A stretch of DNA of 64,000 nucleotides, from contig JACPOA010000031.1 in the NCBI GenBank assembly GCA_016185205.1, forward strand, positions 186,001-250,000, written 5' to 3'. Position 1 is the stretch's first letter, and each line of letters opens with the position of its first letter. Under the pieces are notes generated by a model. The model ran no database searches. It saw only the letters and a list, made by a program, of their open reading frames with translations, and was not told the DNA's origin. Origin of the DNA: Hyphomicrobiales bacterium. GTDB lineage: Bacteria > Pseudomonadota > Alphaproteobacteria > Rhizobiales > Xanthobacteraceae. A program made the translations under genes and the position numbers. Below, in pieces: positions 53,728 to 61,010 of the stretch.

Positions 53728-53765
53728 CGAGGGCACGAGCGCCAGGGCGGCGGCTCGTGCCCTCG
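53728..53765 (-). terminator. Intercistronic hairpin between livK and livH (attenuator or mRNA stabiliser)
   Basis: Arms 53728-53740 and 53753-53765 are a perfect 13-bp inverted repeat (CGAGGGCACGAGC and GCTCGTGCCCTCG) with a 12-base loop. No T-run follows. Such hairpins after a binding-protein gene usually raise its expression over the permease genes by partial termination or by protecting the 3' end. Confidence 0.8.
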
Positions 53766-53776
53766 TGTCATTTTGA

Positions 53777-54934
53777 TCAGAAAGAGGTCTTCCCCACTTT
53801 GCCGTTGGCGATCGTCACCAAATAGACGGTGGGCACGTTCTGTCCGCTCTCCTTGCCGGCCGGTCCCTGTTTGGTGAAGGCGATGTCGCCGTAGACCCCC
53901 TTCACCTTGACGCCCCAAAGCGCAGCGCGGATGGCCTCAGGTTCCGGCTTGCCGGCCGCCTTGATGGCGGCGACGGCAACGAAGACGCCGTCATAACCGC
54001 GATAACCCTCGGTCAGCCCCCCGACGTTGTGACCGCGCTTCTTCCACTCGTCCATGTAGCGCTTGGCGACGTCCGGGTTCTTGGTCACTTCGGGGAACCA
54101 AGGCGGGAAGAAGGTGGTGTGGAACGAGCCGTTAGCCGCATCGCCCGCTTGTTCGATCAACTGATCGGGTGAGTTCGAGCCGCCGCAGGAGACGACCCGG
54201 ACCTTGAGCTGCTGTTCCTTGGCCTGCTTCAGGATCAGCGTGAGCTGCTCGACTGCGGTGGTCACAAACAAGGTATCGCCGCCCGAGGCCTTGATTTTGG
54301 CGAGCTGCGCGGAGAAGTCGGTCGCTTTCGGATCCATCGTCTCCATGATCCCGACTTGCACGCCATTGGCTTTCAGCATCTTCGAGAACTCGGCGCCCGA
54401 GCCGATACCGAAGTCGTTGTTGGTGTAGAGGAAGTCCGCCTTCTTGATGCCCATCTTGGCGACCAGCGACTGGAAGGCCTTCGCTTCCATTTCGGAGGTC
54501 GGGCTGATGCGGAAGATATAGGGGTTGCCCGAGGTGGTGATCTTGCCCGAGGAGGAGGTCTCGACCACCATCGGCACGCGGTACTCTTCGAGCTTGGGCA
54601 TCACCGCCAGCGTCAGCGTCGAACTCCACGCGCCGACGAGGACAGGTACCTTGTCTTTCTGGATGAGCTTCTCGACGGTGCTGACCGCTTCCGTCGGATT
54701 GGACTTGTTGTCTTCGATGATGAGCTGGATCTTCTTGCCCAGCACGCCGCCGGCCTTGTTGATCTCGTCTTCGGCGATTTTCGCGCCCTGCGCCACGTAG
54801 TTGCCCGACGCCGCGAACGCGCCGGTCAGCGGCTGCGTGACGCCGATTTTGATCGTCTCCTGCGCATACGCGCCCGAGACGCCGCCGCCGGCCATTATGG
54901 CCGCCGCCGTCATCAGCAATGCGAGCTTCCTCAT
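53777..54934 (-). CDS. livK: Branched-chain amino acid-type ABC substrate-binding protein (LivK-like)
   Basis: A 385-residue periplasmic protein with signal peptide MRKLALLMTAAAIMAGGGVSGAYA. The mature part starts QETIKIGVTQPLTGAFAASG and shows the Peripla_BP_6 pattern (AEDEINKAGGVLGKKIQLIIEDNKSNP; GAWSSTLTLAVMPKLEEYRVPMV). The ATG at 54934 is chosen because the frame upstream to 55177 does not look like protein and the signal peptide fits. First gene of livKHMGF. Ligand unknown; the gene neighbourhood suggests an organic nitrogen compound rather than simple leucine. Confidence 0.92.
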   Translation of the reverse strand: MRKLALLMTAAAIMAGGGVSGAYAQETIKIGVTQPLTGAFAASGNYVAQGAKIAEDEINKAGGVLGKKIQLIIEDNKSNPTEAVSTVEKLIQKDKVPVLVGAWSSTLTLAVMPKLEEYRVPMVVETSSSGKITTSGNPYIFRISPTSEMEAKAFQSLVAKMGIKKADFLYTNNDFGIGSGAEFSKMLKANGVQVGIMETMDPKATDFSAQLAKIKASGGDTLFVTTAVEQLTLILKQAKEQQLKVRVVSCGGSNSPDQLIEQAGDAANGSFHTTFFPPWFPEVTKNPDVAKRYMDEWKKRGHNVGGLTEGYRGYDGVFVAVAAIKAAGKPEPEAIRAALWGVKVKGVYGDIAFTKQGPAGKESGQNVPTVYLVTIANGKVGKTSF

Positions 54935-55181
54935 GTCGACTCCCTCTGATATGCGTCGACCTCGGTCGACGACCTGTTGCACCCTTGAAAACCACTCGGC
55001 CAAACCGGATCGAGCGGGACGCAGAGACGATTGCTTATTGTAGCCAGCCGATTGGGGATTGAGAGCCACGGTCGCCGCTTTGGCGCAAGGCAATTCGTAA
55101 CTGTTCGGCAGAGTGCGGCGCCGACGGTCCGACTGTGTCTCAGATGCGGCCTGCACGGGCACCCTCCAATCTCGCACGCTA

Positions 55182-55206
55182 AGTCATCCTATTTTTAGAA
55201 TGATAG
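55182..55206 (-). promoter_or_regulatory. Shared 25-bp motif, copy 2 (upstream of liv operon)
   Basis: Read on the minus strand it begins CTATCATTCTAA, continues AAATAGG and ends ATGACT. It agrees with the copy at 60982-61006 at 20 of 25 positions and with the copy at 35079-35103 at 19 of 25. On the plus strand it includes the dyad TCATCCTA-N4-TAGAATGA (55184-55203, 7 of 8 matching pairs). It is about 250 bases upstream of livK, in the same orientation. Confidence 0.55.
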
Positions 55207-55252
55207 TAATGGTTCAAAAATCAGGCAAGCTCAAACTTTGACCAATGACGAT

Positions 55253-55289
55253 ATAAAAAAGTGCCGAAATAGCCGGCAGGCATATCGGC
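55253..55289 (-). terminator. Probable Rho-independent terminator after sdaA
   Basis: On the minus strand GCCGA (55285-55289) can pair with TCGGC (55263-55267) around a loop with its own GCCGG, followed by AC and TTTTTT (55255-55260). It lies about 30 bases after the sdaA stop and would end the five-gene operon. Confidence 0.55.
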
Positions 55290-55316
55290 TAGGTCGTTGG
55301 ATGGAAGGGCGGCCAT

Positions 55317-56687
55317 TCAGCACTCAGGAACGTTGACGGCAAGACCGCCGCGCGAGGTCTCCTTGTATTTCGACTGCATGTCGGCGCCGGTTTGTCGCAT
55401 CGTTTCAATTACTTGATCGAGCGAGACGCGATGGGTCCCATCGCCGCGCAGCGCCAGCCATGCGGCATTGATCGCCTTCACCGCGCCAAATGCATTTCGC
55501 TCGATGCACGGTATTTGCACGAAGCCGCCGATCGGATCGCAGGTCATACCAAGATGATGCTCGATGCCGATCTCGGCGGCATTTTCGATTTGCCGGTTGC
55601 TGCCGCCGAGTGCTGCAGTTAATCCGGCCGCTGCCATCGAGCACGCGGTCCCGACTTCTCCCTGACACCCGACCTCCGCGCCGGAGATCGACGCATTCAT
55701 TTTGCACAGCGATCCGATCGCTGCCGCCGTGAGAAGGAACGTCCGCTCGCCCTGCTGGGGGTCGCCCGGGCAATGATCGCGGTAATATTTGAGGACGGCC
55801 GGGATCACGCCAGCGGCACCATTGGTCGGCGCAGTCACGACGCGTCCGCCGGCTGCGTTCTCTTCATTGACCGCGATGGTATGGATATTCACACTTTCCA
55901 TCGCCTCGTGCGGCCGTTGAAAATTGCGCTGATCGGCGCTGTTCAAACGCTCGTGTAGCGAACGTGCCCGTCGCTGGACATTGAGGCCGCCGGGCAATTG
56001 GCCGGTCGCCCGGATGCCACGTTCGATGCAATCGAACATGACGGCCGCAATGCGGTCGATGCTTGCAAGCACCGTGGTTTCCGGCCGCAACGCTTTCTCG
56101 TTCGCGAGGACGAGATCGGCGATCGCGATGGAATTGGCGTGGCAAAGCGAAAGGAGCTCTTCGGCGCTGCGGTAATTGAACGGAAATGCGACCTGGGACG
56201 CCTGCGCCGCGGTGTCCTCGCCTTCCCGGATGATGAAGCCGCCACCGACCGAATGCCAAGTCTCCTCCACCAAGGCGCGGCCATCGGCATCGAATGCCGC
56301 CAAGGTCAAAGTATTGGAGTGGCCCGGCAATATCCGTTCCAGGTCAAAAACGATATCGCGTTCTCGCCTGAACGGAATCGAATGGTCGCCCGTCAGCGGC
56401 AGCCGGCCGGTCGCACAAATATCGGCAAAACGCTTGTTGGCGTCATCCGGATCGATCGTCTCGGGCAGGCAACCGATAAGGCCGAGCGCAATGGCCTTTT
56501 CGGTGGCATGCCCCTTTCCCGTCCACGCCAGCGAGCCGAAGAGCGTGACCTGAATGCGCACGATTCCGGCCGACCGCGGATGCTTCAGCACCGAGGCGCG
56601 AAAGCAACCCGCGGCTTTCATGGGGCCGGTGGTATGCGAAGACGAAGGACCGATGCCGATCTTGAAGAGATCGAAGACGCTGATCAT
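55317..56687 (-). CDS. sdaA: L-serine ammonia-lyase (iron-sulfur dependent)
   Basis: A 456-residue single-chain L-serine dehydratase that makes pyruvate and ammonia. The N-terminal [24 protein letters not shown] is the beta-domain signature. The alpha domain has the [4Fe-4S] cysteines in [24 protein letters not shown] and [14 protein letters not shown]. The start follows the LLM oxidoreductase stop by 24 bases, so it is the last gene of the PLP/CoA-transferase operon. It may act on serine made from glycine (gcv plus serine hydroxymethyltransferase) or on a related hydroxy-amino acid released in that pathway. Confidence 0.95.
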   Translation of the reverse strand: MISVFDLFKIGIGPSSSHTTGPMKAAGCFRASVLKHPRSAGIVRIQVTLFGSLAWTGKGHATEKAIALGLIGCLPETIDPDDANKRFADICATGRLPLTGDHSIPFRRERDIVFDLERILPGHSNTLTLAAFDADGRALVEETWHSVGGGFIIREGEDTAAQASQVAFPFNYRSAEELLSLCHANSIAIADLVLANEKALRPETTVLASIDRIAAVMFDCIERGIRATGQLPGGLNVQRRARSLHERLNSADQRNFQRPHEAMESVNIHTIAVNEENAAGGRVVTAPTNGAAGVIPAVLKYYRDHCPGDPQQGERTFLLTAAAIGSLCKMNASISGAEVGCQGEVGTACSMAAAGLTAALGGSNRQIENAAEIGIEHHLGMTCDPIGGFVQIPCIERNAFGAVKAINAAWLALRGDGTHRVSLDQVIETMRQTGADMQSKYKETSRGGLAVNVPEC

Positions 56688-56711
56688 CGGTTCTCCACCG
56701 AATTATCCACC

Positions 56712-57665
56712 CTAGCTCTTCAGCCGAGGAATGATCTCGCGTGCGATGATCTCGATCTGCTCCATCTCGTACCGGTAAGGCACAAAGATCAGCTTTTGCA
56801 CGCCGACCGCGAGGTGCGCCTTCAATTGCTCGACGCATTCGTCGACCGTGCCGAGGATCGCGCTGTCCTTGGTCGAGTCGCTCCAGGAAGCGAAATCCCA
56901 TTCCTTGCCGAGCCATTCCATCATGCCGCTCTCGACCTCCGCTCGCGACTTCCCGATGCGAATCGGAAGCTGCGAAGCATTGAGCAGCGAGTCGGGATCT
57001 TTGCCGCCTTCCTTGGCGAAATCGCGAATCTTGGCCCACGACTTGGCGAAGCTGTCGGCCCGATAGAAATACGTCAGCCATCCGTCGCCGTCGACCGCGG
57101 CGCGCTTTAGGACGCGGTCGACATAGCCGCCGATCAGGATCGGCGGTCGCGGCTTCTGCACCGGCTTCGGATACATGACGCCCGCCGGGATCTTGTGGAA
57201 CATGTATTCGCCGCGGACCGTCTCCTCGGTCCAGAACCGCGTCAAGATCTCGAGGTTCTCGTCCATGATCTTGCCGCGCTTTTCGAACGGCACGCCGACG
57301 GCGTCGAATTCGCGCCGGTACCAGCCTGAGGCCATGCCCATCAGCAGGCGACCGTTCGACAGCAGATCCATGCTGGCCAATTGCTTGGCGAGAATCACCG
57401 GATTGCGCATCGGCAGCACAAGGATGCCAGTGCCGAGCTTGATCTTATTGGTGCGCGCGGCGATGGCGGTGAGCAGCGTGAGCGATTCGATGATGGGGAA
57501 GTTCGGCTCCACGCCGAGCAGAATGTGATCCCAAACCCACAGCGAGTCAAAGCCGAGCTGCTCCATCTTCACGCCGTATTCGACCAGGGCCCGCGCGTCC
57601 GGCATTTCCGGATACGCCGTGAAATTGCGTGCCGCGATGCCGAACGTTCCGCTCAACGACTTCAT
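56712..57665 (-). CDS. LLM class flavin/F420-dependent oxidoreductase
   Basis: A 317-residue luciferase-like (TIM-barrel) protein of the type that uses F420 or FMN. The pattern GFDSLWVWDHILLG, the KIKLGTGILVLPMRNPVILAKQLASMD block and ASGWYRREFDAVGVPFEKRG are characteristic of F420-associated LLM families. With cofC and fbiC two genes upstream of the operon, F420 use is likely but not provable from these residues. It is the fourth gene of the operon (33 bp after CoA-transferase B). Confidence 0.88.
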   Translation of the reverse strand: MKSLSGTFGIAARNFTAYPEMPDARALVEYGVKMEQLGFDSLWVWDHILLGVEPNFPIIESLTLLTAIAARTNKIKLGTGILVLPMRNPVILAKQLASMDLLSNGRLLMGMASGWYRREFDAVGVPFEKRGKIMDENLEILTRFWTEETVRGEYMFHKIPAGVMYPKPVQKPRPPILIGGYVDRVLKRAAVDGDGWLTYFYRADSFAKSWAKIRDFAKEGGKDPDSLLNASQLPIRIGKSRAEVESGMMEWLGKEWDFASWSDSTKDSAILGTVDECVEQLKAHLAVGVQKLIFVPYRYEMEQIEIIAREIIPRLKS

Positions 57666-57698
57666 GTTGAATTTCTCCCCGATGATTCTGCTGCGTCG

Positions 57699-58469
57699 CT
57701 ACGCGATAAAGAGCCGCTCTGGATCGAGCGTGCGGAGCAAGGACAATTCATGTTCGGTTGGCGGCTCGGTCACGCCGGTGTCGTGCGTGAATTCGAGCTT
57801 GAATCCGGTATTGTCCTGCACCTGTTCGCGGGTGACGCCCGGATTGAGCGCGAGCGGCTTCATCCGCCGCGTCTCCTCGTCGAAGCCGAACACCGCAAGA
57901 TCGGTCACAACGCGAAACATGCCGCCGGCCGGCAGCCCGCTTTCGCGGCGCGTATCGCGGCCGCGCAGCCAGCCGGGGCTGGTGATGAAATCGACCTGCT
58001 CCACAAACCGCCGCTTTTCGTGCTGCATCGCCACGATCATGTTCGTGAGACTGGAGATGTCGTTGCCGCCGCCGGTGCCCGGCAGCCGCGTCGTCGGCTT
58101 CTTCGGGTCGCCGATGAACGAGCTGTTGAGATTGCCGTATTGATCAATCTGCGCCCCACCCATGAAGCCGACATCGATGTAGCCGCGCTGCAGCAGCAGC
58201 AAGACGTCGGCGCTGCTGAGCACCATATTGGCCCGCTGGGTGCAGCGCTGGTCGTTGGTCGAGGGCGGCAGCTTTCCGGGCTCGATGAGCGCGCCGATGA
58301 CGCCGCCTTCGAACAGGATCGTCAGACCGGGACAGTGCAGGCGCTGCGCCAGCGTCGCCGCGAGCAGCGGAATGCCGACGCCGGCGAACACCACCTGCCC
58401 GTCCTTGAGTTGACGCGCGCTCAGAATGGCGAGCAGCTCGCGCGCCGTATAGGCTGACTTAAGTGTCAT
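57699..58469 (-). CDS. CoA-transferase subunit B (glutaconate CoA-transferase / IpdB-like)
   Basis: A 256-residue family I CoA-transferase beta-type subunit: YTARELLAILSARQLKDGQVVFAGVGIPLLAATLAQ, then LFEGGVIGAL and GFMGGAQIDQYGNLNSSFIGD. Overlaps the A-subunit gene by 11 bases. The size pair (319/256) matches glutaconate CoA-transferase or the IpdAB-type ring hydrolases better than the short-chain acyl CoA-transferases. Whether it transfers CoA or hydrolyses a ring cannot be told here. Confidence 0.88.
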   Translation of the reverse strand: MTLKSAYTARELLAILSARQLKDGQVVFAGVGIPLLAATLAQRLHCPGLTILFEGGVIGALIEPGKLPPSTNDQRCTQRANMVLSSADVLLLLQRGYIDVGFMGGAQIDQYGNLNSSFIGDPKKPTTRLPGTGGGNDISSLTNMIVAMQHEKRRFVEQVDFITSPGWLRGRDTRRESGLPAGGMFRVVTDLAVFGFDEETRRMKPLALNPGVTREQVQDNTGFKLEFTHDTGVTEPPTEHELSLLRTLDPERLFIA

Positions 58470-59418
58470 AGATCGATTTTCCCGCGCGTGCGGCCACGAG
58501 CAGATCGTCGAGCCCGATGAGGTCGAGGAACTCGGTCCACGACTTCGGGCCGTATACGAACCGCTCCAGATATTCCTGCATGCCTTTGACAGGATCCTTG
58601 TTCACCAAATCGACGTAGTACTGCATGTGCCGCATCATCGGCTCATAGACGCCGTAACATTCGTGCGGCGCGCAGCCGAACGGAAGCTCGACAACCGCGT
58701 CGACGGTGAAGAATGGAATCTTGGTCTGGTCCGGCGCACGCCGAATCTGATCATTGGTAATGATACGTTCGGTGGTCAAAATGACCTTGTTGGCGGCCAT
58801 CGCCAGGTCCATATCCATAAACTGCAGGCCATCGATCTGCGCGTTGCCGTAAGGATCGCACCGCTGCACGTGGATCAGGGCCACATCGGGATTGAGCGCG
58901 GGAACCAGCAGGAGCTTTTCGCCGGTAAACGGACAGTCCATTTCCTTGGCTTCGGGCCGCAGCTGCAAAACGTCGGAACCGAGCATTGAGCGTATCGGCA
59001 TGAATGGGATGCCCATGGCGCCGGCACGAAAACGCATGCCGAGTGCCATATGACTCCATTCGTCATAGCGCGCCTTGCCGGTCTCGGCATAGTGACGCAT
59101 CACCTTGGAGACGCCCCACAGAATTCCCTGGCTGAACCAGCTGGTCGTTATCCGCTCGCACGCGCCCGAGCCGAACAGCAGATCGCCGTCGCTGGATACG
59201 ATGCAGCGGGACACCGATAGCTTTTTCCGCTTGGCGCGAATGAGCGCCCAGATCAACCCCATCGGCGTGCGCGACATGGTGCTGCCGCCGACACCGACGG
59301 AATCTCCATCGTGCACGAAGGATGCCGCCTCCTCGAGCGAAACAACCTTTTCGCGCAAACTCCGATCGCGCTGCGCGATATCCTTTCGCAGCTTGCTGTA
59401 GGGAATGACCTCGCTCAT
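58459..59418 (-). CDS. CoA-transferase subunit A (glutaconate CoA-transferase / IpdA-like)
   Basis: A 319-residue alpha-type subunit: SLEEAASFVHDGDSVGVGGSTMSRTP near the N-terminus (glycine-rich CoA loop) and LIHVQRCDPYGNAQIDGLQFMDMDLAMAANKVILTTE as the core signature. Partner of the subunit encoded immediately downstream. Its start overlaps the end of the PLP-enzyme gene by 4 bases, so stoichiometric expression is likely. Confidence 0.88.
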   Translation of the reverse strand: MSEVIPYSKLRKDIAQRDRSLREKVVSLEEAASFVHDGDSVGVGGSTMSRTPMGLIWALIRAKRKKLSVSRCIVSSDGDLLFGSGACERITTSWFSQGILWGVSKVMRHYAETGKARYDEWSHMALGMRFRAGAMGIPFMPIRSMLGSDVLQLRPEAKEMDCPFTGEKLLLVPALNPDVALIHVQRCDPYGNAQIDGLQFMDMDLAMAANKVILTTERIITNDQIRRAPDQTKIPFFTVDAVVELPFGCAPHECYGVYEPMMRHMQYYVDLVNKDPVKGMQEYLERFVYGPKSWTEFLDLIGLDDLLVAARAGKSIYDT

Positions 59419-60911
59419 GTCGCCTTCCTGTCGCCAACTTCAGCGTTGAATTCCTGTATGAGACGGTCCCATGCCGGAATGCTATCGACGAGAGAGTGCC
59501 AAAATTCCTGACTCTTGCGACGGTCGAAATCTTCGACCGAGATGCCCTGCTGCTCGACCCAAGTGTAATAACCGAGATTGAAAATGCGCTTACGATCGAT
59601 GTGACGAAGCTCCATCACGTGATCGTCGGCGATGCCCTCCAAATGGCGCGCGAAAATCTCGCCGGCATTTACGTCGTCGAACCCCTCAGGATACCGTCGC
59701 GCAAGATAGGTCTGCCGTTCGCTGCCATAGAGCGCGGCGCTATCGGTCGCCACGGTCATCACCACATCGTTGGGACCGTAATTGAGATGTTTGGCAAGCT
59801 TGATGGCAGCCACGATATTCGCCAGGCCCGAAATTCCGATATCGGTAAATTTCTGAATCAGCTCCGACTCGATCTTCCGTCGGCTGGCCATGTAATTGCG
59901 GCCGTGCTCGCTTCCGAACAGTAGATTCAACGCATCGCTCGCCGCATCCGAGACCCCAACTACGACGTCGGTATTCATGACGTTGTGGATGAGCGGGATA
60001 TGCTTGTCGCCGATGCCCTGAATGTTGTGCTCGCCATAACCGTTGCAAAACATTGTCGGGCACTCGATCGCCTCCATGGCGGCGATCTTTGTACCATAGA
60101 GTTTTTTGAGTCGATCGCCAGCGGCGATCGTGCCTGCCGATCCGGTCGCCGAGACAAATGCTGCAAGACGATAATCTTTATGATCCCATTTGAGATGGCC
60201 GAATACGCGTTCGAACGCATGCCCAGTGCAATGATAATGGATTAGATAATTGGCAAATTCTGAAAACTGATTGAGAATCACGTTCTGCTGGTCTCGCTTA
60301 AGCTCCGCGCATTTGTCGTAAATCTCCTTGACGTTGCTTTCCGTGCCGGGCGTGCGGATGATGTCCGCAGGATCGGCGACCCAATTCTGCAGCCAATCAA
60401 AGCGCTCGCGACTCATCCCGGCGGGAAGAACGGCAACGCCGCGACAGCCGAGAATGCGCGAGATTGCAACCCCGCCGCGGCAATAATTTCCGGTCGAGGG
60501 CCATACCGCCCGGTCATGCGAAGGGTCGAATTGACCCGTCACCAGCCGAGGCACCAGACAGGCGTAAGCCGCGAGCACCTTGTGCGCACCGATCATTGGA
60601 AAGCGGCAACCGAGAAGGACCACGACCGGCGCCTTTACGCCGGTTAGTTCCGGCGGCAGCACCACGTAACCTGGGACATCGATTTGCGTCTTGCGGTCGG
60701 CACTGTTGAACCAGTGGACCCGCCAGAGATTGGCGGCATCCGCCGCGTCCGGGTCGACCCGCGAAAGGTCCGGCAATTTCTCAGGCTCGATCTCGCCGGG
60801 ATCGGCAAGCTCGCTCCAAGTCGGGAGCGTGCCATGAACTTGGCGGAGACGGTCGACCGCAGCGCGCCGGCGGGTGCCATCGACAACATTCGGTTGAATG
60901 AAAAGACTCAT
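59415..60911 (-). CDS. Fold-type II PLP-dependent enzyme of unknown substrate
   Basis: A 498-residue protein with an apparent cysteine-synthase/threonine-synthase fold. Probable PLP lysine in MIGAHKVLAAYA, the asparagine/phosphate loop STGNYCRGGVA, and the glycine-rich phosphate-binding ATGSAGTIAAGDRLK. A roughly 85-residue N-terminal extension and a long C-terminal domain distinguish it from ordinary cysteine synthases. I know similar sequences only as 'pyridoxal-phosphate dependent protein, beta subunit'. First gene of the operon with CoA-transferase, LLM oxidoreductase and serine dehydratase; a beta-elimination or beta-replacement on an amino-acid-like intermediate is a reasonable guess. 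Confidence 0.8.
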   Translation of the reverse strand: MSLFIQPNVVDGTRRRAAVDRLRQVHGTLPTWSELADPGEIEPEKLPDLSRVDPDAADAANLWRVHWFNSADRKTQIDVPGYVVLPPELTGVKAPVVVLLGCRFPMIGAHKVLAAYACLVPRLVTGQFDPSHDRAVWPSTGNYCRGGVAISRILGCRGVAVLPAGMSRERFDWLQNWVADPADIIRTPGTESNVKEIYDKCAELKRDQQNVILNQFSEFANYLIHYHCTGHAFERVFGHLKWDHKDYRLAAFVSATGSAGTIAAGDRLKKLYGTKIAAMEAIECPTMFCNGYGEHNIQGIGDKHIPLIHNVMNTDVVVGVSDAASDALNLLFGSEHGRNYMASRRKIESELIQKFTDIGISGLANIVAAIKLAKHLNYGPNDVVMTVATDSAALYGSERQTYLARRYPEGFDDVNAGEIFARHLEGIADDHVMELRHIDRKRIFNLGYYTWVEQQGISVEDFDRRKSQEFWHSLVDSIPAWDRLIQEFNAEVGDRKAT

Positions 60912-60981
60912 CGCACGGGTTCCGTTTCATCCGTCCGCCACCTGCAGGAGACGCCCCCGGCATGTCGCGAAGCGATCATAA

Positions 60982-61006
60982 AGTCATACTATGATTAGAA
61001 CAATAG
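60982..61006 (-). promoter_or_regulatory. Shared 25-bp motif, copy 3 (before PLP/CoA-transferase operon)
   Basis: On the minus strand it begins CTATTGTTCTAA and ends ATAGTATGACT, with TCATACTATGA as an 11-base near-perfect palindrome. It matches copy 2 at 20 of 25 positions. It lies 70-95 bases before the ATG of the PLP enzyme, within the 99-base gap after fbiC, so the PLP operon probably has its own regulated promoter here. A half-copy (11 of 12 bases around ATAGTATGA) is at 40832-40843. Confidence 0.55.
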
Positions 61007-61010
61007 GCAT

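Larger units (their letters stand above)
54935..55316. other. Intergenic region upstream of livK
   Basis: These 382 bases hold no convincing gene. From right to left they contain the probable sdaA terminator (55253-55289), the shared motif copy 2 (55182-55206), and then about 250 bases of leader before livK in which I see no riboswitch fold that I can name. The liv promoter must lie here. Confidence 0.6.
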
